Shown in pieces: positions 43,430 to 56,000 of a DNA stretch of 64,000 nucleotides. The position numbers and the translations under genes were made by a program. Where the stretch lies: the NCBI GenBank assembly GCA_964036665.1, contig OZ038533.1, positions 13,983,075-14,047,074 of the forward strand. The letters run 5' to 3'. This DNA comes from Gordius sp. MW1 (taxonomy: Eukaryota; Nematomorpha; Gordioida; Gordea; Gordiidae). Every line of letters starts with the position of its first letter. Positions within the stretch are counted from its first letter, which is position 1. The notes under the pieces are model-generated. The model saw only the letters and a list, made by a program, of their open reading frames with translations. It was not told where the DNA came from and did not search any database.

Positions 43430-45380
43430 TAGAAGCATATTTTTAATAATTATCCATCCTTCAATTATTTTATTATATTAAAGAACAAATTGTAAATCGA
43501 AATTTTTAATTGCTATGCAATTTATTATTTTCGTTTTTGAATTGGTATATTAGGTTAACATTGATAATAATTACCCTATGCCCTCCCCTAGAAGGGATCG
43601 CCTCACAACCTAGCTAAACGTTCTTCCTACGTTTTTTAAGGGAGATAAATTGTCTGAAATTAAATATTAGCTATATTCTAACAAAGGTATAACAAATTTG
43701 TTATAAAAATATTTTGATAAAATTATTATTCTTGAAAACAATATGTGGAGCTGCATATAAATTCTAGTGCCATCGGCTGCAAAATCAACCTTAGTTAATT
43801 TAGTAGTGCGGCAGTGAGTGATAAAAATGCGTAGCGCAAGCGCTCATAAAACGAATTTATTGTCAAGGTTAATCTAATCCGCCACCACACACACAACCTC
43901 TCTCACACAGTGCAGCAGCAGTACTATTCATACCCACCCCTCGAACGGGGGCGGGCCATAGCTTTTTGATCGATTGCGTTCCACCCCCTCGCCCCTTAAA
44001 GGAATGAATCGGCACAAAAACCGCGGGCCAACTTATCAGCCCTCCTTGGCTACGCCCATGGCGGCTGCCTCCTCTAAATCCAATTTTCTTAAAATTTAAT
44101 ATAGTTTAGACTAAAATTCAAAAATTTGATCATTTTGCCTCAAACTAAATCGTTATTGCCCCCCTTTAATTTGAATCTAGGCTACGCTCGCGTATATATT
44201 ATTGATCACAACTACTAACTATAGAATATTCACAAACTCAATTGGCGAATTAGAAAGGCGGCCTAAAAAGTATTAATTGAAGTTGCAGCCATACTAAAGA
44301 TGCATATATGGGCAGGTACAAGGAAAGCCACCCTTAATTCCATATATATTCTATATTGAATAAATTGGCTAAAAATACAAAAAAATCTTCTTTTTGAGGC
44401 ATTTATCACCTTCCATTTTGGTTACCCCATGTTACAAACCCAATTCGACATTTGTTATTTTTAACAAATACCTTGGCATTACAAATATTGCAAATAAATT
44501 AACGAGATAGAAGGCTATCCTTTTGGCAGGCCGATTTGTAAGTATTTTATCACTTAAATTTGTTAGTAAATCATAAGAATTAATAATTTTTTGGCCTTGC
44601 ACCAGCCTACCCTTTTAATTATTATCATTTATTATTTCCATATTAATTTACTGGGGCATTTGATGGAAAGCAAAATAATGAATAAAACATTCTTCAAGTC
44701 TTTAATGTTAATTAATTAAATAAAAAAGCAGGTATGCAGAGTTTTAATTAAAAACGCATTTGAACATAGGTGCTATTGATTTAGCCATAAGATTACATTC
44801 CTGACTTATAATTCATTAAAATCGTAAGTATATTTTTACTTTAGTCCAATGGCTGGCTACGCACTTTTTTGTTAATAACTATTTTTCCCTTCCCCTTCAT
44901 TTACGTCACTGTGTTAAAATGTAATGTATGTGCATAGACTAAATGTATGTGTTTTTATCCCCTCATACTACACTTTTGTCCACTATAACACACAATAGCA
45001 CTTCGATGACACCACCATATTCGATTTAAAGTCAGTGTGGAAAATAAAATTAATCTTCCCTTTTTTGTCCATCCATACGCTTTCTACCCCCGCTATACAA
45101 TTATATTTTTATTATTCACACAAAAACTTATAATTTATTAAAATCGTAAGTGTATTTTTATAACTTTACATTAAAAATATCAAAGTTCACACTAAAGGCA
45201 AAAACTATTAAACATTATAAAGTTGTATTATATTTTTTTAATTAAAAACATGCAATCTTTCAAAAACACTCGATACCAAAACAAAGCTTGATTAAAATTT
45301 TTAGACCATTTCTTAATTTTTCGTTTAAGATCCAAGGTTATTTCATTATCTATATAAATAACATAAAAACTTCTACCATT
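43430..45380. other. Non-coding part of the repeat complex
   Basis: AT-rich DNA with two GGCTACG-type MITE ends (about 44046 and 44192). A palindrome-type TTGCTATGCAATTTAT lies at 43510. No gene seen. Confidence 0.45.
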
Positions 45381-45385
45381 TTAAT

Positions 45386-45459
45386 ACCAGCAGGGTGTGA
45401 GTGGGTATAGCGCACGGCTTGTGTCCTGTAGGCTCGTGTTCAATCCCAGGAGAGGACGA
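45386..45459 (+). other. tRNA-like module
   Basis: A-box-like GAGTGGGTATAGCGCACGGC and a good B-box-like GTGTTCAATCCC, then AGGAGAGGACGA and a T-run. It is followed by a single inverted satellite unit (about 45525-45600). Stems pair poorly, so I call it a tRNA-derived element rather than a tRNA gene. Confidence 0.5.
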
Positions 45460-45839
45460 TTTTTTTTTTATTTTTTTTTAAATTAAATTAATATTTTGTT
45501 CTTGTTAATACCATTGATAATATGAATTTTTGACCGTCCGCTGGCTACTGACCAATGAAAAATATGATCATTGGTCAAATAAATCGAAATTTTATTTTTT
45601 CGTTTTTGAATTAGGTATATTAGGTTAACATTGATAATTACCCTATGCCCTTTCCTACAAGGGCCTACGCCTCTACTGATATGGGTCCCTGTGCCCCTAC
45701 AAAAGCCTATGCCTCTACTGATGTGGGTTCGAATCTCGACGAGGGCAAATTTTTTTATTTTTTAAATTAATATATTGTTCTTGTTAATACCATTTAACTT
45801 TTTAATTATTTGTATAAATTAATAATTAACTAATAATTT

Positions 45840-46025
45840 TGCATTTAATACCCCACTATGGGCATTCTCGCCCCTTCCCACCTTTCTCGCCCATAAATTG
45901 CATAGCAAATATGCTACGTTTATACGGAGTATAGATGAGTCGTCCCCCCTTTCCTTCCCCTCCTCCCCTTCCCCCCTCCCTTTCCCTTCCCTTCTCCCCC
46001 TTCCCACGAGGGCCGAAGGCCCGAG
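45840..46025 (-). repeat. GGGCCTTCGGCCC block, inverted copy
   Basis: Reverse complement of the blocks at 37041 and 39551: GGCATTCTCGCCCCTTCCCA, AAATTGCATAGCAAATATGC, C/T-rich tract, ACGAGGGCCGAAGGCCCGAG. It closes the right side of the complex. Confidence 0.88.
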
Positions 46026-46609
46026 TTTACTTTATACTTTTTAAGTCATTATCTTTATACTGGTTTTTATTATAATCATACCTCACCTATAACACCTGAT
46101 CAATGTTTTACTAGGTATAACGATATAACTATATTTCTAGCTTTTTTCTCATACATAAATTGTTCGCTTCCATTATACTCGCGAAAAATTTGTATAATTT
46201 CTAATTATTTCTCAGTTCAACCAAATATTATAAAAGCCTTCATTTATCCAAATTTGAAAGAGATCTTTTAATAACTCTTCATTTTGACACTATAGATTTT
46301 AGGCTATGACATTACACTACTATAAACGCTGTACTATAATATTTTATATACATTGTCTAACATTATAAATAACTCTTATACACCAGTGCAGTGGTTTATA
46401 AATTTTTGTTCATCAACTACATATTATCGTTAACATCGCACTAATCAACATATAAAATTAACAAATACCTTATAAGTATTTTAAACTATTACAAATTTAT
46501 TTAATTATGAATAAGTATGCCTTCTCCTATATTTTTTACATAATAAACTATTGACCCAAAGTTTTTCATAACTTTTTATTAATTCATACTAATTATTTAG
46601 CCAATTAAG

Positions 46610-46646
46610 GACTAAGCCAAAGCAACGCTTGGCCGGGCACAACTAG
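46610..46646 (+). mobile_element. Helitron 3' terminus
   Basis: GGACTAAGCCAAAGCAACGC then TTGGCCGGGCACAACTAG, followed by host T. The GCCAA/TTGGC hairpin and CTAG end match the Helitron ending at 30872 almost base for base. Its 5' end was not identified; the mirror-image complex may belong to it. Confidence 0.75.
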
Positions 46647-47016
46647 TTGAATTTCTAAATTTTTTATTAAGCTGTATTATAGTGGGCAAAACATTGGAAA
46701 TGCGGTGTAAACCCGTTTCATTTTGTATACTTTTTAGATTTATCTTTATCAAAATGACGTTTTTTACGAATAGTAACCATGCTTTGTTATTAGTTGAATT
46801 CCCAAAATTCCATGCTTGCTAAAGATTTTATAGTTGTTTTTGAGCTTTACTTGATGTTTTAGGTGGCAAAGTGCAATCTGCCTTTAAAATATACCCCTTT
46901 AAACTAGTCGAATTAAAAGTTTTCTACTGTCATTTTTAGAGTTTATATACGATATAATTCATTTACACTTTTCTTATAATTTTGTGTATTTATATATATT
47001 TTTAATAATATGTAAG

Positions 47017-50000
47017 AGCCAAATGTCGCTATTGCAAACGAAATTAAACGAAATGAAGTCTGAGGAAGACGGATTTCACAAAACTATTTTCGAGCTGGAA
47101 GATAAGATTGAAGAGTTGGATGAATCACTCGCCAACTCGAGTAAATCAATCTATGGATAAAATTTTAATTTTAGCGGCGCCTTTTTTAACGGCGATGTTA
47201 TTGAAATATACATATGTGAAGTCATATTGAGAGAATGGTGGAAATTATGTATATCAGAGGTCCGATAGAAATATTTCTGTTCTATGGCCCGAATCGAAAT
47301 CTTTGTGTAGAGACCCGCACGGGTGATCCGACATCGGGTAGGGTTCGGGTTGAAAATTGTAAAATGCTTTCGGGTTCGGGTTAAAAAAAGTGACTTTGCA
47401 TCTAGTTTTGGTTACAAATTTAACTAGTTACTGTAATGATAGGACATGATTCCAGAGATCTGTAGGAATGGCTCAATGAAGGACCTCCCCATTTGACCGG
47501 CATAAATTACGCAGTAAGGTTTTCTGGTTCTAAAATGTTTTTTCTCTTTAGTAGCGTTGTAAAAACGGTCGAGTTTTGTTTGGACGACCTTTGATTTTGG
47601 GTCGACTAAACATAAACGAACCAAGGATTTTTTGGTCTGTTTCTCTTAATCGACCTATAGGCTTAGTCGAAATTTGAAGAATAGATCAGAGACGATCGTT
47701 AGTCTTAGTTGAACTAAAGGTTGACCAAACAAACCCCAGCTCATTTTACTACACTACTGAACGTGTGCCTTGGCCTAGAAATTGTCTTAGAGTCATTTAA
47801 GTCGTTGTAGAATTTGAGCCGAGATGAAAAAATTTAAATATAGAGCCTAGCTTTAAGATCATAATAACTATTATAAAATTTAAACCCCTCAAAATTTGAG
47901 ATGTTTATTTTTTAAAGAAGTGTTAATGAGATAAGCTTGTCTCTGCCAATTGATGTAAAATTTTTAATATTTGTTAGCTATTTTTGGAGAATTTTCATTT
48001 TAAATTCTGAATTTATTATTAGGGGAAAAAATTTATCTCTTGTTCCATGTTAAAATTTTTTATTATATATTTAATTTGCTATTAAAAAGGGCGTGAAATA
48101 AAAAAGAAGGAGGAGGAGCTGCTAAAAATTCCAGAATTGAGAAATGATATCTACGAATTGCAATGTTCGTTACAAGAAGTGGAAGACAATTACGCCAAGT
48201 ATTATTATTAATTTCCCATTTTTAGCTAGCTCCTTTTTAGGCTTTTAATGAGATTTTCGAATCGGGGTCAAACGTTATAAAAACAACTAAAAATAACTAA
48301 AACCTTACCTTAACCCTAACTCTACCCCTATTATAGAGAACCCTAATTATGTATGAAACCTTCAGATCTACCTAAATTAAAAGCTTATATCATAATGTTT
48401 AAAGAAATTTTTAGTTATTTTTAGTTGTTTTATAACGTTTGACTTGGTACCGAGATTTTCACCTAAAAATTTATTATTTTGATAAACAACATTAAAAAAT
48501 GCATTGTTAAAGCGAGTGTTTTAAAAACTGCTGGGTTTTGTGTGGTTGACCTTTGGTTTTAGTCGACTAAATATAAACGGACCAAAGCTTTTTGGTCCGT
48601 TTTTCTTGGTCGACCTCGATGCTTAGTCGAAATTTGAAAAACAGACCAAGGTCGACCGTTACTCTTAGTTAAACGAAAGGTCGACCAAATAAAACCAGCC
48701 TAGTTTACAGCACTGGTTCAAACTATTAAAACATTAATTAGATATAATACAAGCGATCCGCTTAGTAATTTTTACCTGGGGAATGGGTGCAAGCTTCATT
48801 TTAAGCAGAAAATATATGTGCCTCATTTTGTTAATAATTTCGAAGTTTTTAAAAAATTGTTTTGCCTATAAACTAAATTTTGGAGACCTTTATCAATCGG
48901 AGACCCTTGATTTTTGTTACATATTGTAAAGGAATATAAAATTAAGAAGAAAAAAATGACCACAATAAGTGCTTAATTGTACCTTTTTGTATTAGGCTAA
49001 AGGAAGAGCACGTAAAGATGCCGGGCCTGATGGAAGAAAAATTTGCGCTCGAAGATAAATGTTATGATCTTCAATCTCAAAATGATGAGGTTTTACAAAA
49101 ATGTATTGCATATTATACTTTTTGGAAATTTGATTTTAATAAATATATATTCACAAGTAAGATTTAATTTTAAAATTATTTTATTTAGACGATATTTATA
49201 TAAGTCAAGAAAATGGGAGGTTTTTTTATAAGCGCCTCCTTAGTTCCTTCAAGTTGATACAATTAGTTCTTTCAATGATCTAAAGCTTTCCAAAAAACCT
49301 TTTTTATTACAATCTTCTTCTTCTTTTTCAAGTATTTGATCCCACAGTCGGTGGGGTTTGTTTTAAAGAGTTTCTTCCATCTTGATCGGGTAAGGGGCCC
49401 ATCCATGTCTTGATAAATCTTCTTAGCATTCATAACTTTGTCCACTTGCCCTTTCCACGTGACACGAGGTCGTCCTTACCCTCTCTTCCTCGGCACCTCC
49501 ATGTCCAGTACTTTTCGAGTCTTACATCATTCGTCTCCCTTCTTAGTATATGCCCTTACCACCTTAAAAAACTACTAATTGCAATGTTAATCACGTCACA
49601 CCCAATTAGTTAAGTGTAACAATTTCTATTTATTTCACAATTATAGTTTGCTTTAACTCGTTCAAAATATAATTTTAGGGTATTCGTTTTTGCTGGGGTT
49701 GGAAGGTGGTCCTGGGAATTTGAAATTTTATAATGCAACGTTTTCAAATTTACATAGATTTTATGAAAGACTTTGTAGGTGTTTAAGCCTACTTTATTCT
49801 AACTAAAGGAACTTTATTAATATCAAAAGATATAATATAATCTAAATATATAATCGATCACTACGCAGTTTATATACCATGCTATCGAGGTTAATATGCA
49901 TAACTCGTACGGTAGTTGGGGGTTATTCAAATTATAATGATTGTGAATAGAATACGGCGGAGTATGAATAGTGTGTATTCAAATCGAGTAAGAAGGGTGT

Positions 50001-53000
50001 TCCAAGGTAACCATAATTTCCCTACAACTTAGTCAATATCTGATTAAAAAATCAGATTTTATCGCCTTTAATATTTATTTTGAGACTCAATATTTTATTT
50101 AATACTAATTTCAATGAGATTCGCTTTTTAATATAAATTTCAATATAATATTTTATGGTTTTGCCCGCGATACAATCTTACAGATGCTTATGGAACTGGA
50201 GGCCCGGCGCAATGCAGCCATGAATAAGAAATCAGTTTACATGCAAACAACTCATGATAGCTGTGTTAAGTTTGATGTAGAAGTGATGACAGAAGAGCCT
50301 ATAGCCTCCGTACCCCTGTCTGGTATGTCTTTGAGATTTTTCTTACCATTCATTTGCAATTTTCAATTTATTCTGTTAAATAACTTATTTAACACTACCT
50401 TTTAAATATTGATTTAAATGTTCTTCTGCAATTTTAAAATAAGTTTAAATATACCCCCCCCACTGCAAAGTATGTTAAATCTTTCTATAAAATACTATGT
50501 TTTTTTATATCGTTTTAAAATTGAATTAGTAAGAAATGTGAGTGTGCTTTTAAAATGAACGCATTGTTTTGTTCAATGTTACATTTTTTATATAAATGAT
50601 CATTCTAGCTAAGAAAAATACGTTATTTTATCGGAGAAAATATTTTCTTTCAATTTATTATAGATTATCAAAGGGTCGCCGATAACTTGTGGGCCTTGCA
50701 AACTCAAACTAGCGCCTTGGAAGAATGTGTCGATAATGCTCTTGACATTTATTATGACAAATGCAAACATTTAGAGGTAATTTCCTAAGTAAAGTTTGTT
50801 GAGAATTTTTTTTAAAGTCAATTAACACTAGGTATAAGTGTTGTTATTCATTTTGTTTATCCTATCGCGAAATTAATGTTTTTACAAGTTTACCAGTGCA
50901 TGTTCTGAGTTCTTAAATTTTTATTTGTGAAATTTGTGTAATTTTAGGTTTCTTTCTCACATCTACAATCGAAAATATCTGATATTTTAACGGAGAGCCT
51001 CGAGAAAAGTGAACTTTTGACCATTTTAAATGGGAAATTGGTAGAGGAACAGGCAAGAAATAGCGTTGAACTGGTGAAAAATGATAGGTGTACCATCTTA
51101 TATTCATAAATGTTGTTTACTTCAGAAAATATAAATTTATAATTATAAATATGGAAAAAGAATAGAATGGGAATATATAGAAAGAATACCTTAATCATAA
51201 TGAGATAATGAAATGATGATGATAATGATAATATAAAATAATTAGTTTATTAATCACTAAATTATTAGCGGGGGGGGTGGACATGAAAAGCAAATCAAAG
51301 ATATAAAAAGAAAAAATTATACATGCATAAAAACATACGATTTTATCAACTCTGACTTACAATATAAATTACATATGCAATATTTAAATATTTGTTTTTC
51401 GTGTATTCACATATATGACAAAAATAATTACGGTTTTATAGATTTAGAGAAGAAGTTGAAGAACTCACGGCTCAATTAAGTAAATATCAGAAACAAGAAA
51501 TAGAGTTTGCGGCCCTTCAGCTCAAACTAGATGAAGTAAGTTAATTTTATTAAGTCACAATAGTGAAAAATTCTCATCAATTTTACTCACTTATATTTTT
51601 TGTATGTTTTTGCACATTATTGACCATTTTTTAATATGGTATGATATATTATATTTGTATTTCATCCAAAAACCCCATTTATGTGACCATAATTTTAAAT
51701 TTTCAATCATAGCTTAAAATTTTTAAAATGTAGGGCAATTGTAGATATTTTATACCCTTAACAATATTATATTAAAATATGCGTTTGCGGGGGGAGTTGG
51801 TTGGAAGTAGAGAATTTCAAAGTCACTTTTTCAACCCAAACCCGACCCGAGATATATTTTAAAATTTTCAACCCGACCCGAAAACATTTTAAATTTTTCA
51901 ACCCGACCCACCCGACCCTACCCGATTTGCAGGTCTCTAGTTGAAAGGGTAATACATGTATACAATAATTTCAAATTCATTGAGATTCCAATAACATTTC
52001 CCTCGTTGATTCATTATTAACGCCTTCTGGAATATATTCTTCATTCGACAGTGCCAAATACTTTCGATGTAAATTAATGAAATTATTGTAATATCATCCT
52101 TTTAACCTAATTATGAAAGATGTTGTTCACATAGTTTTCACCTGATATTGCGTTACAGATGAACAGTGAACGGGAGGCATGTCACACAATACAAATGAAC
52201 AGAAAATCGGTGTGCTTACAAACTGCCTCAGATAGCGTGAAGGTAGATGCAGAAGTCATGACAGATCAGCTCGACGAGCCTTTAATACCCTCTATACCCC
52301 TATCTGGTGTGTTTTTATGTACCATATAGCAATTTTTCGGCTAATTTCGTTCGTTCTTTCATATTACCTTAAATATAAAATTGGAATTTGATGGATGTTA
52401 AACAGTATTCTTGAGACGTGATTCCTCAATCACTAACGGTAAAAACGAAAGGGAGTTTAAAACAATAACCTTCCTTTAAGATAGCTTAAACTCTTTATAT
52501 TCGTCATTATGGTTTTCACAATATTTCAAAACAAAACAATAATGCTTTTAAAATGCAAATGTTGATTTTAATATTCTAAAATTATTTTACTATGTTAAAG
52601 CTTTATGTGATTTTGATGAGTATTAAATACAAAATATTATCATCGCAAATTTTGTTATAAAAAAAGCTATCTCATAATTTTAAAATTATCAATTATTTTA
52701 TAAGACTTTCAAGCGATCACCAATGATTTGTTGTCGTTACAAGTCCTAAACGTCACCGTAGAAGGACGGATCAAAAACTTTCTCGATATTTATTATGACA
52801 AAGTTCAAAATTTAGAGGTACTCCTCATGTTCTTATCTGTAAAATGTCGATTAAAATTAAGTTTTGTGTATTTCGAGATATATTTTAAATGCTAATTTAC
52901 TTACTGTCTCACTAATTGCCTTTTCACAATTTGCTTGTCGGAAAAAAAAATTAATGAGCGTTCTGTGTTTTTGCATGTTTTATTAAAGTATACTTTACTT

Positions 53001-56000
53001 TAACGCCACTTATGTAATTTTAGGTTTCTGTCTCGCATCTGCAATTAAAATTAGCTAGAATTTTAACGGAGAGCCTTCAAAAAGGTGAATTTATGACCGT
53101 TTTAGAGGGAAAACTGTCAGAAGAACACGATAAAAACAATATTCAATTGGAGAAAAATGAAAGGTTCACTATTTTATATACTATAATTCTATTCTTTCCA
53201 TTACTTATTAAATAAATTTGCCTATAACCATTATGGCTATTTATATTTAGATTTAGGCAAGAAGTTAAAGAACTCACTACTCAACTCGGCAAATACCAGG
53301 AACAAGAGAAAGAGTTGGCTGCCCTTCAGCTCAAACTAAAGGACGTATGTTATTAACAGACTTTAGGATCACAATATTTATAATATTATAGAAAAGTTTT
53401 AATTTTAAAAATAAAGTTTAAATTTGGTATTCAAAACAACGATTATTATAATCATTAATTAAGACTATATAAGCATTGCACGCCACCCTCAGTGTAACAG
53501 ATGAGAGGTGTTTGAGGTTTACTGTATTGGGGTGTATATATTTTAAAAACATATGAAAGCTATTTGTCCCGCATCTCTAATACACATGCAGGCTATTTGT
53601 TTAAACCCCATATTAACTCTGTAAAATTTATTTTTATTTGTATAATAAATATTAATTGTACGCCTGTGTGTTGTTTTTTTGAAACATGCTCTAGGCGATC
53701 GTGATTTGAAGTTAATATTTAATAATTTTTGATCTCTGATTTATTTTAAAATTCTTTTATGGATTTCACCTCTGAAATCAAAAACTTTCAATCTGTATAT
53801 ATGTCTTAAATCTCAATTTATGCAATTCATGTTTTAATGTGATAGATTAGAGTACTCATCTAAGGGCTCATATAAAATTTTCTGGCTCCTTTATCTAGCA
53901 CTTAGGAACGAAACTTGCATTATATTTAATTTATTAATTAAAATTTTTATTGAACTGTGCCATAGCTCTTATGTGCAATCAATACGCCACTTTTGTGTTG
54001 AGGAGTAAACTTATAAAAACATTCGGTATAACTATAATTTAGTCCATAAATTAAATAAAACTTACGTAAAATTTAGTTTTCGGTGGAAATTGATGTTTTA
54101 AGAAGAGTGGGTATGGAGGCGAATCCAGCTGTAGGCATTCAAACCAGTCCCATACAAAGTCCGATGAAATGTTCTGTTTTCACTTCTCCCATACCACAAA
54201 AAACACCAGCCCCCACCGTACCACTCTCAGGTTAGACATTTCATTTAGCTTTGGCTACTACTCCTTCTATGGTCAAAGCTATACAATTTTATAAAATATT
54301 ATATTGGATAACATCACATTCCAAACATTTTTCTTCCTAGCGTTTTCCGCTGCATCTCATCAATGTTTCGATTGTTTTATTTATTTTGCCTTTTGACTCT
54401 CGTTTTAAAGGCTCATTTAGGGGACAATCAAGGGGTGGGGGGTAAATATACTTTTGATAAAAATTTCGTCTTCTTACCTTGAATTTAAGGAAAATTAATG
54501 CTTTATGAATATTATAAGAATAAAAGAAGCACTTTTATCTGAAGTTTAGACAAATGAACGTCATTAAAGGAATGTCTGTGTTTTGTTAGATCTTTTATTT
54601 ATAGAATGCTAATTATATCTCCATTTGTCAGGAAATCTAAAGCTCTAATTAACCCAAAAAACGTAGTTAAATGGGTTCTAAAAAGGCCGGTATCTAAATT
54701 CCTGCAATTTTTTAGTATAGTTATTTAAATGTTTTAAAAACTACAATTATTACTGAAGTTTATTTAGTTTACTCCTTAATTTATCTAGAATATGACGAGA
54801 TGAAAAGCGAACTTGGCAGGGCCCATATGAAGATGGTAAGCCACGAATGTGAACAGGAACAGCTTAAGGTTGCCGAAAAAGAGTTTAGGAATATGATTGA
54901 AACTCTGCGAGATGAAAAGGTAATTTTGGAATAAATTTAATAATAATAGTTTTTTTTGTTATTTTTACAAACCGAATACTTTTATCTACAGAGAGCTGCC
55001 GTTGTTAGAGCTGATAATCTGGAACGCCGTTTAGATTCGGAACTCGTCCGTGTTAATACGGCCAAAAGTGAATTAACTTTGGACAACGAAAGATTGCGAA
55101 ACCAAATTTTGGATCTTCAATTGCGGTAAAAATTCATTTGACCTACTCCTTTTTTAAATGAGATTTATAATTGGAGTCGATTTCAAAGTGTAAACTTTAT
55201 ACACTGAGATATTCGTGTTGTAAAAACGGCTGGGTTTTGTTTGGTCTTGTCGACTAAACATAAATACACCAAAGGTTTTTTGGTCAAAACTTTGGTGTAT
55301 TTATGCGACCAAGAAAAACGGACCAAAACTTTTTGGTTTGTTGATGTTTAGTCGATAAAACGGAATGTCGACCAAACAAAACCCAGCCGTTTTTATAATC
55401 CAATGAAATATGCAGCATGCGATTTAAAATAATTTAAACTTTGGAGCTAATTTAAATTGCATTTCTAAAAATTATGGAATTATAGGTATATACCTGCTTG
55501 GCTTAAATTTTTGCTATTATTTATTAAAATACTCTTTTTCTTATTTATCATGTATTAGGTCCCACGGTCGTGGGGTTTGTTTTAATGAGTTTCATCTTGA
55601 TCGGGTAAAGTTTTGTTTGCAGCTGTCACGGTTTTAGAATAGGTTTTTATAGCCGGTTTCCGACCCGACGCCAACCCTCCACTTTATGCTCACGGACTCG
55701 GGACCGTGGTAGGTAGTGTTTTCATTTAAATATTTTTACTTAGGTGTTTGAAACAGGAAAGCAAAAAGCCCGCTCAAACTGCTTTAGACGAACATGACGA
55801 GTGCTGCGACAGTTTCCACAAGGGGATACGACAAGATATACGCCCCGTGAAACTCAGTCATGAACGGAAAAACAAGCACGGGTTCGACCAGGACCATGGT
55901 CTTCATTCCAAATCCGCCATGAGGTTTACCATTAATAATACTCCGAGGAATTTCAAGGCCCGAAAGGAGATCCCCGTCGAGAAAAACGTTTCCAAATATC

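Larger units (their letters stand above)
37030..46030. repeat. Mirror-image repeat complex
   Basis: Satellite units and a GGGCCTTCGGCCC-bearing block lie in plus orientation in the left half (37.0-41.4 kb) and in minus orientation in the right half (42.2-46.0 kb), centred near 41.9 kb. Components are listed separately. No gene is supported inside. Apparent proteins such as those with SAASGRPKSHNS are translations of the satellite. Confidence 0.75.
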
